64,000 bases of DNA from BRH-c25 sp964447145. GTDB lineage: Bacteria; Bacillota; Clostridia; Lutisporales; Lutisporaceae. The stretch lies in contig CAYURW010000001.1 in the NCBI GenBank assembly GCA_964447145.1, positions 1 to 64,000 of the forward strand. The letters run 5' to 3'. Shown piece by piece: positions 34,717 through 43,476 of this stretch; positions within the stretch are counted from its first letter, which is position 1, and each line of letters opens with the position of its first letter. The notes beneath the pieces were generated by a model, which was not told the DNA's origin, made no database searches, and was given only the letters and a program-made list of their open reading frames with translations. The position numbers were made by a program, and so were the translations under genes.

Positions 34717-36069
34717 TTAAATCCTGCGGTCCTTCTGCGAAAGCCCGAAACGCATTCCCTGCTTTTTGAATACTTCTTTTCTAAAAAGCGGATTGTATAT
34801 TAAGTATGTAAAAAATCGATATAGGGTACGCATATTTGTCTTTGGTTCCAGTGCCCTTTTAATAATTGACCAGGGAGAATTAAAGGTCTTCCTGCATCTG
34901 AAGGATACCTCAGTCAGTGTTTCCGGCGGCATATTCTGCGGAACAAAAGCCGCATGGTTGAACCGGTACTCTTCATGAAGCCACCATTTACCGCCGTACA
35001 ACAGCCGCCCTTCCGCCTCCAGCTTGTTATAAAAAGGGGTGCCCGGATAGGGCATCAAAATATTATAAGCAGCAAAGCAGAACTTATTCCGGATGGCAAA
35101 TTGGCAGGTTTCAGTTATGCTGCCGACCGTATCCCCGTCATAACCAAGGGTAAAGGCAGCCCAGGTCTGGAGCCCCCATCTTCTGAGCTCCCCGATCTCC
35201 CTTTTGTAATGATCAAGGGCTCTCCTTCTGTTTGCTCCCTTTGCGGCAGCCTCTATATTTTCCTCTTTTATGGATTCAAAACCTATAACCAACCCCAGGC
35301 ATCCGCTCTTTACCATAAGCTCCATCAGTTCTTCATCCTCAAGCATATCCATGCTCCCCTGACTCACCCATTTTATCTTCAAGGGAATAAGAGCCCTAAA
35401 AAGCTCCTTTGCCTTTTCAAAATCCGATACTATATTATCATCTACAAAAAACAAAAGCTTGCGCCCTTGACTTTTGATTTCAGAAATAACCTCTTCCACA
35501 TCCCTGCAGTAATGTTTCCCCTTGAAGTATGCGCAGGAAGCGCAAAAATTGCAGTGGTATTTGCAGCCCCTTGAAAATTGCAGAAGGGTAATGGGCAGAT
35601 ATCCTTTGCCCTCAAAAATATCCCTCCTTGTGATGACACCCTTTTGGGGCACCAAGGGCTGCTCGCCCCTGTACTGCTTCTTCAAACTGCCTGCGGAAAA
35701 ATCCCGGAGCACATCATTCCACACACTTTCCGCATCCCCTATGACAATGGCATCTGCATGTTCCATAGTCTCCTCAGGCATAAGCATCACATGCATGCCG
35801 CCCATTACAACTGCAACCCCTCTTTTTTTGTACTGGCAGCTGATTTCGTAGGCGCGCCTTGCAGTAAAAGTCTCAACAGTGATTGCCACCAGGTCGGCAG
35901 GTTCATCATAGGGTATTTTCTCCATGCGATCATCATACAATACCACTTCTATATCCCTTGGAGTAAGAGCGGCCAGGATCCCTAACTGCAGCGGCGCCAT
36001 GCGGCCCTCGTCAACATACAGGCTATGCTCTCTTCTTCCTATATTGGGTTTTATCAGTACAAGCCTCAC
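34717..36069 (-). CDS. B12-binding radical SAM enzyme, cluster copy 3
   Basis: A 450-residue enzyme. The B12 domain (about 1-140) includes 'YDEPADLVAITVETFTARRAYEISCQYKKRGVAVVMGGMHVMLMPEE'. The Fe-S motif is CKYHCNFC in SRGCKYHCNFCASCAYFKGKHYC, where extra cysteines follow the CX3CX2C and could bind a further group. The barrel has 'LLFFVDDNIVSDFEKAKELFRALIPLKIKWVSQGSMDM', conserved in all four copies. It overlaps the upstream radical SAM gene by 4 bases (ATGA). It is closest to copy 1 by eye. Probable reactions are methylation, C-C bond formation or ring formation; none can be singled out. Confidence 0.88.
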   Translation of the reverse strand: MRLVLIKPNIGRREHSLYVDEGRMAPLQLGILAALTPRDIEVVLYDDRMEKIPYDEPADLVAITVETFTARRAYEISCQYKKRGVAVVMGGMHVMLMPEETMEHADAIVIGDAESVWNDVLRDFSAGSLKKQYRGEQPLVPQKGVITRRDIFEGKGYLPITLLQFSRGCKYHCNFCASCAYFKGKHYCRDVEEVISEIKSQGRKLLFFVDDNIVSDFEKAKELFRALIPLKIKWVSQGSMDMLEDEELMELMVKSGCLGLVIGFESIKEENIEAAAKGANRRRALDHYKREIGELRRWGLQTWAAFTLGYDGDTVGSITETCQFAIRNKFCFAAYNILMPYPGTPFYNKLEAEGRLLYGGKWWLHEEYRFNHAAFVPQNMPPETLTEVSFRCRKTFNSPWSIIKRALEPKTNMRTLYRFFTYLIYNPLFRKEVFKKQGMRFGLSQKDRRI

Positions 36070-37376
36070 CGGTCGACCCCTCCCAACAGTCTGCCTTGTT
36101 TTCTGTGTATTTCCCTATTGGAAATAAAATTAAGCGCCACAAACAAAAAAAAGTTATAGGGCTTCAAATGAAAGCTGCCCAAAAACAAACGTTTCAGTAT
36201 GACTCTCATACTGTAGAACTTATAGCGTACCGATTTGCAGCCCTCTCTCAACTCTTCGGGGGTAAGTCCCCTCGGGAGGTAAGCTGTATCTCCGTAGCAG
36301 TAATCGTCACAAAGCCACCATTTATCATATATTAAACGCCCCTCTTCCCTGAGCCTTTCATACAAAGGAGTTCCCGGCACAGGGATCAGGGGATTGAAAT
36401 TTGCCAATGTAAAATTGTGCTTCATTGCGAATCTGAAAACTTCCTCAAAGCTCTCCGAAGTGTCCTCATCATAGCCTAATACAAAGGTAGCATATATAAG
36501 AAGTCCGTACTTATATATATTTGCCACAGCCTTGTCATAATCCTCTATGGCAAGGTTTGCCGATTTTTTCATTTGTTCAAGATTTCTTCTGTTAAGGGAT
36601 TCGAATCCCATAAGTACCATTATGCATCCGCTTTCCTTCATAAGCCCCAATAGCCTTTCCTGCAGAGCTGCATCCATGCTTATCTGGCAGACCCACTTCT
36701 TTTTGAGGGGCTTTAAGGCTTTGCAGAGGTCTAGGGCCGCTTTTTCGTCCACAAATAAATTGTCATCAACAAAAAAAATAATCCTCTCTTTTATTGCTTT
36801 TATCTCTTCTACAACCGAGGCTATTTCCTTTTGGCGCACCTTCCCCGGATACATAGCCTTAACCCCGCAAAACTCGCATCCGAACCTGCAGCCTCTGGAG
36901 TACTGGACCAACCCAAGCCCTTTATATTTCTTTCCCCTGAAGGCGGGATGATCCATGTCAACATAGGCGAAGCCGGCTCCCCGGGATGAAATATACTCCG
37001 GCTGAATCGAGCCTTTTATGGCATCCTCCATAAATCTTGGCCAGGTATCTTCCGCATCCCCTACTATTACCACATCCCCGAAGGTGCTTGCTTCCTCTTT
37101 GAGCAGACTGGCGTGGAAACCGCCAAGTACAATAATATTATCCTTTGTTTTATACTTTTTTGCCAGCATATATGTCCTCTTAGCGGAAAAGGTATCAAAG
37201 GAAAATGCTATTATATCAGATGTAAGGGTCCGGGGCAGTCTCTCTGTACGGTCATCCAAAAACTCCAGCTCCACATCTTTTGGGGTCAATTGGGCAAGGA
37301 TAGGGAAAATCAAAGGTTTTAGCGCATCATGGCACCTTCCCTCAAACATGCCGACCCTGATAATTGTCACCTTCAT
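36066..37376 (-). CDS. B12-binding radical SAM enzyme, cluster copy 4 (first gene)
   Basis: A 436-residue enzyme. The start at 37376 follows GGAGGT by 5 bases; 23 extra upstream codons are discarded. The N-terminal B12 domain is shorter ('TSDIIAFSFDTFSAKRTYMLAKKYKTKDNIIVLGGFHASLLKEEA'). The Fe-S motif is CRFGCEFC, and the barrel includes 'IIFFVDDNLFVDEKAALDLCKALKPLKKKWVCQISMDAALQE' and 'LVYATFVLGYDEDTSESF'-like turns. It is the first gene of the cluster, 80 bases after the FnIII-SLH gene, and a hairpin at 37412-37443 may separate the transcripts. Confidence 0.87.
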   Translation of the reverse strand: MKVTIIRVGMFEGRCHDALKPLIFPILAQLTPKDVELEFLDDRTERLPRTLTSDIIAFSFDTFSAKRTYMLAKKYKTKDNIIVLGGFHASLLKEEASTFGDVVIVGDAEDTWPRFMEDAIKGSIQPEYISSRGAGFAYVDMDHPAFRGKKYKGLGLVQYSRGCRFGCEFCGVKAMYPGKVRQKEIASVVEEIKAIKERIIFFVDDNLFVDEKAALDLCKALKPLKKKWVCQISMDAALQERLLGLMKESGCIMVLMGFESLNRRNLEQMKKSANLAIEDYDKAVANIYKYGLLIYATFVLGYDEDTSESFEEVFRFAMKHNFTLANFNPLIPVPGTPLYERLREEGRLIYDKWWLCDDYCYGDTAYLPRGLTPEELREGCKSVRYKFYSMRVILKRLFLGSFHLKPYNFFLFVALNFISNREIHRKQGRLLGGVDR

Positions 37377-37411
37377 ATTTACCTCCGCAAATAATAAGCA
37401 GAGGGAAAAGC

Positions 37412-37443
37412 GAGGGACAAGGTTAATTTTCCCCTGTCCCCTC
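37412..37443 (-). terminator. Possible terminator between the FnIII-SLH gene and the radical SAM cluster
   Basis: Imperfect stem GAGGGGACAGG/CCTTGTCCCTC on the minus strand, followed by GCTTTTCCC. It could end the SLH transcript or attenuate read-through into the cluster. Confidence 0.45.
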
Positions 37444-37456
37444 AATGTCCCTCTTT

Positions 37457-39304
37457 TTAGAGTATGCCGCTGAACATTTCATAGGTCCTTTTTATAAGAA
37501 GCAGCGCCTGCTCCCTGCTTGTATTGTCTCTCGGCTTCACCCTAATGCCGTCGCCCTTCATTATGCTGTTTTTTGCTGCAAATTTGACTTCTTTTACTGC
37601 CCACGACCCTATGAGGTTTTCATCCTCAAATACGAGAGCCCCCTCTATACTGGTATTTATGTTTGGAACTGCGCCTGTTATCGCTCTGTATAGCATTACG
37701 CAGATATCCTGTCTTGTAATTGGATTACCGGGAGAAAATATTCCTTTGCCGGTTCCATTTACAATGCCTGCTGCATATGCCTTCAATATATTTGTGTTTG
37801 TTGTGTCTGTAAATGTATTTGAGGCTGCAGGAACTGTTTCTGAGCCTTTTAATTTTTCATAGAGTTTGACCACCAGTTCACAAAATTCCTCCCTGGTTAT
37901 ATTCCGGGTATAATTATTCATTACCACGTCGGTATAAAGGCCATATCCCACGGCTTTCTGAAGCTCCTCCAGAGCCCAGCTGCTGGCCCCTGTATAATCC
38001 ACTGCTGCCGGAGCGGCAGTCTGGCTCGGGGTCGTCACCTCTGCAATATTTGATTCTTTGAATGTAGTTTCTCCAATATATGAATAAATAACGTAGGCGT
38101 ATTTAGTGTTCGGCTTTGCTGCCTTATCTGTATAAGTAGTCGTGCCGGCAGCAAGCTTTGCCACCATTTCCCATTCCTCCGGAGGTGTCTTGTACAGATA
38201 AAAGCCTTCTTCATTGTCGGATTTGTCCTGCCATGCAAGAACGACTTCTGTCGGGCCCTGCGCACTGGCTGTCAGGTTTTCGGGAGCTGCCAGCACCAAA
38301 GGTGCAGCTTCGGCAGGGGCTGATCCGGGTATGGTTATCTCAACTAAATTTGATTCTGCATATGTCTCCTCATCCTTATACGCATATAATACATACTGAT
38401 ATGTAGCATTGGATAAGAGACCTTCATCCGTATACCTGGTAGTATTGGCGTCCAAAGCCGTCGGTTCATCCTCCCATTCCCAGTTATTTGCTCTGTAAAG
38501 AAGGAACCCCAGTTCATTGTTGGATTTATCCCGCCAGGATAGTTCAATTCCGCCCTCATCTGTTAATTCTGCTTCCAATCCTTCCGGTGCATTTATCCCC
38601 GGGGATTCGGCGGTATTGGGATCCGCTGTCGTTTCGTCGCCGGTGCTTTCATCTGTGCCCGATGTTCCCGGCAGAACTGGTTTTATGTCATTAAGATCAA
38701 TTTTAATAGGCGGCTTTGCGATTCCGCCGGAGGGCAATGTGCCTTTAAACGGGTCATTCAGTATCGGGCCTAAAGAAGATTTGGTCACAACTTTCAGCTC
38801 ATTAGAGTATGCCGTATAACTCATTTTTAGTTTTGTAAGTATTATGTCAAGACTGTCTTTTCTGGCCCTTACCCTGTAATAATAGGTGGTGTCCGGTTTC
38901 ACTGAGGCATCATCATAAGATACTGTATCTTTCTCCAAAACTGCCAACTGACTGTATTCCCCGTCTTCTTCCATTCTCTCTATCACATACTTATTTTCCC
39001 CTGTGGAGTTATCCCTCCACTTTATAGAAACAAGGTTTGTCTCCGCTTTAACCAGCTCGAGATTCGTCGGTGCATAAAAAGTGAGAAGCTCCGGCTCAGG
39101 GTCCGGGGGTGGCAGCAGTGAACCTGTACCGGGAAGTTCCGGCTGTATAGTCGGTTTGGCAGGTAACGGCGATTCAATAGCCGGTTTATCTATAAGCCCC
39201 GGTTTTGTCAGTGTGGGTGTTGTAAGTGCGGGGGCCCCATTCACAGGCAGCCACAGTGATGATAATATGCTGATACACAGTAGAATAACCATTCCTTTTT
39301 TCAT
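37457..39304 (-). CDS. Secreted FnIII-SLH surface protein
   Basis: A 615-residue exported protein starting at 39304, where AGGAGGGG precedes the ATG by 7 bases; 12 upstream codons are discarded. A signal peptide (about 1-24, ending near VNG-AP) is followed by a Pro/Thr/Leu linker. Three fibronectin type III modules (about 75-175, 235-325 and 335-425) each have the W-x-D-x-S/T core (IKWRDNST, LSWRDKSN, LAWQDKSD). Three C-terminal SLH repeats (about 435-615) anchor it to the cell wall polymer. FnIII modules in such proteins often bind polysaccharide or space other domains. It neighbours the third large secreted paralogue upstream. Confidence 0.88.
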   Translation of the reverse strand: MKKGMVILLCISILSSLWLPVNGAPALTTPTLTKPGLIDKPAIESPLPAKPTIQPELPGTGSLLPPPDPEPELLTFYAPTNLELVKAETNLVSIKWRDNSTGENKYVIERMEEDGEYSQLAVLEKDTVSYDDASVKPDTTYYYRVRARKDSLDIILTKLKMSYTAYSNELKVVTKSSLGPILNDPFKGTLPSGGIAKPPIKIDLNDIKPVLPGTSGTDESTGDETTADPNTAESPGINAPEGLEAELTDEGGIELSWRDKSNNELGFLLYRANNWEWEDEPTALDANTTRYTDEGLLSNATYQYVLYAYKDEETYAESNLVEITIPGSAPAEAAPLVLAAPENLTASAQGPTEVVLAWQDKSDNEEGFYLYKTPPEEWEMVAKLAAGTTTYTDKAAKPNTKYAYVIYSYIGETTFKESNIAEVTTPSQTAAPAAVDYTGASSWALEELQKAVGYGLYTDVVMNNYTRNITREEFCELVVKLYEKLKGSETVPAASNTFTDTTNTNILKAYAAGIVNGTGKGIFSPGNPITRQDICVMLYRAITGAVPNINTSIEGALVFEDENLIGSWAVKEVKFAAKNSIMKGDGIRVKPRDNTSREQALLLIKRTYEMFSGIL

Positions 39305-39489
39305 TTTGTCCCCTCCTGTCTTAATATTTGTTTTATACATGTGAACTTATGTGTTATACAAAAATTTCCGACCTATGGTTGACACTTTAAGCCCAAATTG
39401 TGTTCCTGATACAATATTAAGAAATTTTGTCTGAAATGTCCACCAAAATACACTAATTCTCAAAAAAATACCCAAATAGGGTAAGAAAA

Positions 39490-39519
39490 AGGGCCCAGCC
39501 TTTTTCCGGGCAGGGCCCT
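39490..39519 (-). terminator. Terminator after the 1132-residue secreted protein gene
   Basis: Stem AGGGCCC/GGGCCCT with an inner GCCC-GGAAAAAGG pairing, then TTTTTCTTACCC on the minus strand, 9 bases after the stop. Confidence 0.85.
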
Positions 39520-39527
39520 CAAATACT

Positions 39528-42500
39528 TTACTTTCTGTTGGCAGTAGTGCCGTTAAGCCCCCTCAGGCTTCCCATAGCCCCAAAGCTCTTGAAGCTGATA
39601 GTCTTGCCATCGGCAGATATGCCCATCTCAAAGGACAGGTTATTGCCGTAGCTGCCTTTGAATATGCCGTTGGTCACTGTACCCTGCAGGGTTACTTCGG
39701 TTGCTCCCTGCATTATGCTCCCGCTTACGACGGTTCCTTTTTGGGTAAGCTGCATCGTACCTATATTTGTCACCCAGGATCCTTGCCACTGAGTCATTAC
39801 ATCCGCGGGATTTATTACAGCGTCAACCTTTTCCTGAGTAACCGGAGTAACAGCTTGTATAAACGGCCCTAAGAAATCTTCTACGGATTCCTGATTAGTA
39901 TTGTAGTGATATGTATAGGGATTATAGGTATATTTTTTATTCAAACCCTCATACTCAATTTCAATATAATAAGCAACAACATCCGGTTTGTCAAATTCAA
40001 ACCTTCCTGATGAGGTAGGAATCTGCTCTATCCTTATACCATCAGGAGCATTTGCATCCTTTTTGATCCTCAGATGCATCGCCTGCTGTGATTTTGTTGT
40101 TGCTGTCCATGTCGGTTCAGGTCTGGGTCTGGGAACCCAGTTATCATGGGGGCCTTTTAATTTCTCAAACATTGCTTCGAGGGCAGATTGTACGCTTATT
40201 GCAGTGATTGTTACGTTACCGTCATAGTGCCTTAACGGACTGACCGGTGCCGTTCTTACATAGTCATCCCCCTGCTTTTCAACCCAGCCCATATCTCCTG
40301 TATTCACAATAGTCCCGGTTACCTTAGTGGGTTTTACAAATTTTCTCCCCGACACATCCTTAGATGTCAACTCGTTTAGTCTATCCTGGGCGTTGGTTAT
40401 GCTATTTGGCAGGGAAATGTTTTTGTCGATGCCTTTATTAATGTTCAATCCCGTGCCCCCTGTAACCTCCGCTCCGCCATTCCCTTGCGGATCCCCGACG
40501 GGACTGAAGTCATTGAATACGTTTAAGACCAGGGCATCCAGGTTCCTCCCCCTGGTTACACCGCTGGGGAAGGGGAACCAGTAATCCTCAAAATCTATAA
40601 AGGCGTGCACATTATATACATTTTGGTCTATGGGATATGGCAGCGTAAACACACCGTTTACAGCCTGGGCATTGACTGTAGCATTACTGTTTGGTATAAG
40701 GCCTCCGATTTTTACAGGTCCCGTATAATTACCGGATACCCAGCCGGTTATTACGTCGTTGAAGGTATCCACATTGAAGTCCAGCCTGCTGAAAGGAACT
40801 GTAGGCCTTATATCTCCGCTCTTGCCGACAACCTTAAATTTGGTGTTATTTACCTCAATTACAGGAGTAACATCTTCCTCAACTTCATAGGTTATCGTAC
40901 CAGCGGGTGTCCATCTCTGTTTTTCTACCATTCTCGTTCTTTTCGGCACATTTATGTAAACCCAGTCAAGAGGCAAAATGTTCTGAGCCCCTGTAAACTG
41001 AGCCTTAAACTTGCCTTCCGCATCTGTAGTGACTGTTCTTGTGAACTTTAAGCTTTTCCATTTGTCATATACCTCTATATCAACCGGTTGATTCCCATAG
41101 GGCTTCAGTTTGGAGTTCAGAGCGGCTCCATCGCTCATATACTCCGCCTCGGCCTTATTGTCCTCAGTCTTGCCTGCGGTGTTGAAGGCGACTTTGCCCT
41201 CTACCGCATTGGTATATGCATCTGCCGTCGCCATGATATAAGGAGGCACCTCCCTTACTCCGCTTCCCCCGCTTCCGGACGCCTCCTGCCCGACTTTCCA
41301 TGCACCGCTGTAAAGCGGAAAGTCTATATAAAAGATAGAATACCTGCTGCCCAGGAGGTAGCCGACCAGCTCCCCGAAGGCTTTTAAATCTATGGAGCCT
41401 TCGGCCTGGAAGTCCTGACCGGTACCCCCTTCGGAATGGAATTTTGCATTTGCCTTAAAGCCCAGCCACACCTGCAGTACCCCCAGCTCCGTTCCCCAGA
41501 TAATTAATCCTACCTGAGGAACACATGCCAAGGTCGTATTTATTTCGCCGTCTACAGTAAAGCTCATATCGAAGCTTTTTGGGTTAAATTTTTGGTAAGG
41601 CCCAACATAATAGGGAATGAGGCCACACCCGTAAGCTCTATAGGCAAAACCGGCCTCAGCGGTACCATTGGTTACGGTCCTTACTTCCACATGTATCTTG
41701 CCGTCTATACCGAGTACCACAAATATGCCTACGAAGGCTTTGTTGCCCTTTTCCTTTCCCGGTACCGCCCCCAGATCTACCTCGTAGCCGTATACACATT
41801 TCTCTATGGTCTTGTTGAATGTCAGATCCCCTTCAAGGGTTATATCCGCCTCAGCCTCTGCTATAAAACCAAGTTCTGCTTCCATATGGGACGTCAATTT
41901 ATTCAGATCAAAATATGTATGGACACGCGGATCCGTTAGGGTCACATGACCTCCCTTAACCTTTACGGCTACACTTAAGGAAGCATTATCCTCAACTCCC
42001 CGCAGGTCTGTGCTTTGGTCCTTTTCCCACCAATCACCCTCAAATTTCCTCTTTTCAGCCTCTTTTTTATCTCCCTCGGCCTGCTCTTTTTCTGCTTTAG
42101 ATGGGTATTCAAACAATACTATGCCTTTCTTAAATTCTAGTATATGCTTATTCCCTTCCACATTGCATTTTATATAACTATTTTCATATATGGTCGTTCC
42201 GCCTGCTTTTGCCACATAATTTTTAGTCATACCGCTTTCCGGGCTCAATTCAAGCTCGGGAGCGATATATGCTATGTTGCCCGTGGTAAGGTATATATCC
42301 TGCTCCGGAATACTGTAGGATTCGAATACGTCCGTAAGCTGGGGTGTTTCCACCACATGTTGGAAATCTCCCGCTGCATCCGTGCCCATATTATCTACGA
42401 CTCTGAAGACCGTACCCATCTCTTCATCCACATAGATCTCATTCATCTTAGGTGTAAACGATGAAGCCGCCGTCCTCGGAACAGACAGGATCTTCGAACC

Positions 42501-42926
42501 GGGCGCATACTTTATGCCGTCAATGTTGTCAAGATCAAACTTATTTTGCGATGCATTTCCTGATTGCCCTGCAGAGGGCAAAGCAGCCCCTCCGGGCAGC
42601 CTCCCCGCAGTGTCAGGCGCCATGCTTGCAAACTGTTCCAATGTCAGTGCCTTGAAGCTGTAATCTACAGCCTTCGGCAGGTGTTTTACTCCGCTTTTGA
42701 ACTCATAGGTGACCCCCTGTGCCCTTGCAGGCGCCTCCACCCTTCTCAAGGGCGCGGCAGGAGGTTTTACCAACGGCGTGTTTACAGTCGGCAAACCGGA
42801 AGCCCCGGGTTTTAGGGGCAGGCTTGGCGCAGCATTAGCATGTACTGTAGATAGTGGATTAATAAATACAGACAGCGCCATAAGAATAGCTAAAAACAAA
42901 GCAGTCCTCTTTTTACTGTTATACAT
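39528..42926 (-). CDS. Large secreted protein of a local paralogue family, with C-terminal extra domain
   Basis: A 1132-residue exported protein (signal peptide about 1-31, ending VHA-NA). It is the closest relative of 14082-17273 and runs in parallel with it from 'ARAQGVTYEFKSGVKHLPKAVDYSF' to 'YYIEIEYEGLNKKYTYNPYTYHY'. It differs by a longer insert in an Ig-like module (KRTRMVEKQRWTPAGTITYEV) and by a C-terminal domain of about 85 residues ('WQGSWVTNIGTMQLTQKGTVVSGSI'). The latter has the repeating W-x-T-x-x-G-x-M-x-L pattern of small lipocalin-like barrels. AAGGAG precedes the ATG. No anchor or catalytic motif is recognised. All three genes of this family face the same way. Confidence 0.78.
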   Translation of the reverse strand: MYNSKKRTALFLAILMALSVFINPLSTVHANAAPSLPLKPGASGLPTVNTPLVKPPAAPLRRVEAPARAQGVTYEFKSGVKHLPKAVDYSFKALTLEQFASMAPDTAGRLPGGAALPSAGQSGNASQNKFDLDNIDGIKYAPGSKILSVPRTAASSFTPKMNEIYVDEEMGTVFRVVDNMGTDAAGDFQHVVETPQLTDVFESYSIPEQDIYLTTGNIAYIAPELELSPESGMTKNYVAKAGGTTIYENSYIKCNVEGNKHILEFKKGIVLFEYPSKAEKEQAEGDKKEAEKRKFEGDWWEKDQSTDLRGVEDNASLSVAVKVKGGHVTLTDPRVHTYFDLNKLTSHMEAELGFIAEAEADITLEGDLTFNKTIEKCVYGYEVDLGAVPGKEKGNKAFVGIFVVLGIDGKIHVEVRTVTNGTAEAGFAYRAYGCGLIPYYVGPYQKFNPKSFDMSFTVDGEINTTLACVPQVGLIIWGTELGVLQVWLGFKANAKFHSEGGTGQDFQAEGSIDLKAFGELVGYLLGSRYSIFYIDFPLYSGAWKVGQEASGSGGSGVREVPPYIMATADAYTNAVEGKVAFNTAGKTEDNKAEAEYMSDGAALNSKLKPYGNQPVDIEVYDKWKSLKFTRTVTTDAEGKFKAQFTGAQNILPLDWVYINVPKRTRMVEKQRWTPAGTITYEVEEDVTPVIEVNNTKFKVVGKSGDIRPTVPFSRLDFNVDTFNDVITGWVSGNYTGPVKIGGLIPNSNATVNAQAVNGVFTLPYPIDQNVYNVHAFIDFEDYWFPFPSGVTRGRNLDALVLNVFNDFSPVGDPQGNGGAEVTGGTGLNINKGIDKNISLPNSITNAQDRLNELTSKDVSGRKFVKPTKVTGTIVNTGDMGWVEKQGDDYVRTAPVSPLRHYDGNVTITAISVQSALEAMFEKLKGPHDNWVPRPRPEPTWTATTKSQQAMHLRIKKDANAPDGIRIEQIPTSSGRFEFDKPDVVAYYIEIEYEGLNKKYTYNPYTYHYNTNQESVEDFLGPFIQAVTPVTQEKVDAVINPADVMTQWQGSWVTNIGTMQLTQKGTVVSGSIMQGATEVTLQGTVTNGIFKGSYGNNLSFEMGISADGKTISFKSFGAMGSLRGLNGTTANRK

Positions 42927-43207
42927 GACCTCACTCCTTGTACATTCGTTATTAAATAGTTGTCAATATAATGTCAATTTGTTAAGTATTATTATAAAGA
43001 CAAGTAAAAAAATTGCTTTAACAATATTGCTATTATATAACAATATTGCTGAAATTAATAAATTTTGGGGACAGGCGGTTAATTCTGCCACAATATTACC
43101 CGGTTCAAGAGTATTATTCAACACACGAAAGGGTTATTTTTGCAAATTATGCGCAAAAAATAAAAGAGCCCCATAAAGGAGCCCCAAAAACGGTAAATTG
43201 TCTGTAT

Positions 43208-43283
43208 TGGTGGACGATAGGGGGCTCGAACCCCCGACCTCCGCGTTGCGAACGCGGCGCTCTCCCAGCTGAGCCAATCGCCC
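43208..43283 (-). tRNA. tRNA-Ala (anticodon CGC)
   Basis: A 76-base tRNA on the minus strand with CCA encoded. The acceptor arm GGGCGAT/ATCGTCC contains the G3-U70 pair that identifies alanine tRNAs. The D arm has GGCTCAGCTGGGAGAGC. The anticodon stem is CCGCG/CGCGG with loop TTCGCAA, giving CGC for the GCG codon. The T arm is GGGGG-TTCGAGC-CCCCT. No other tRNA adjoins it. The 281 bases between it and the secreted protein gene (42927-43207) hold no gene. Confidence 0.97.
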
Positions 43284-43397
43284 TTACATTTAATAATATA
43301 TAGCTTTCGTTATTTAAGGTCAACAGTTATTTTTGCCACTACAAAAGCTACCCCCTTGTCCAAGTATGCCTCTATTGTACTTGCGCACCGACTTAGT

Positions 43398-43420
43398 ATC
43401 TCACAAAGTGAGATTTTTTT
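43398..43420 (+). terminator. Terminator-like hairpin on the + strand with no gene before it
   Basis: ATCTCAC-AAA-GTGAGAT followed by a run of T is a textbook intrinsic terminator in the + direction. All neighbouring genes are on the minus strand. A small + strand RNA between about 43290 and 43415 is possible; no promoter is convincing. Confidence 0.6.
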
Positions 43421-43476
43421 CTTTGCATAATTGCGTGCCTCCTCTGTCGTCTATATCGTCAGAGGGGTTATCTCCA

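Noticed and set aside
41592..41939. Long + strand frames opposite the large secreted protein genes
   Set aside because: They follow the codon periodicity of the minus-strand genes and have no ribosome sites or recognisable domains.
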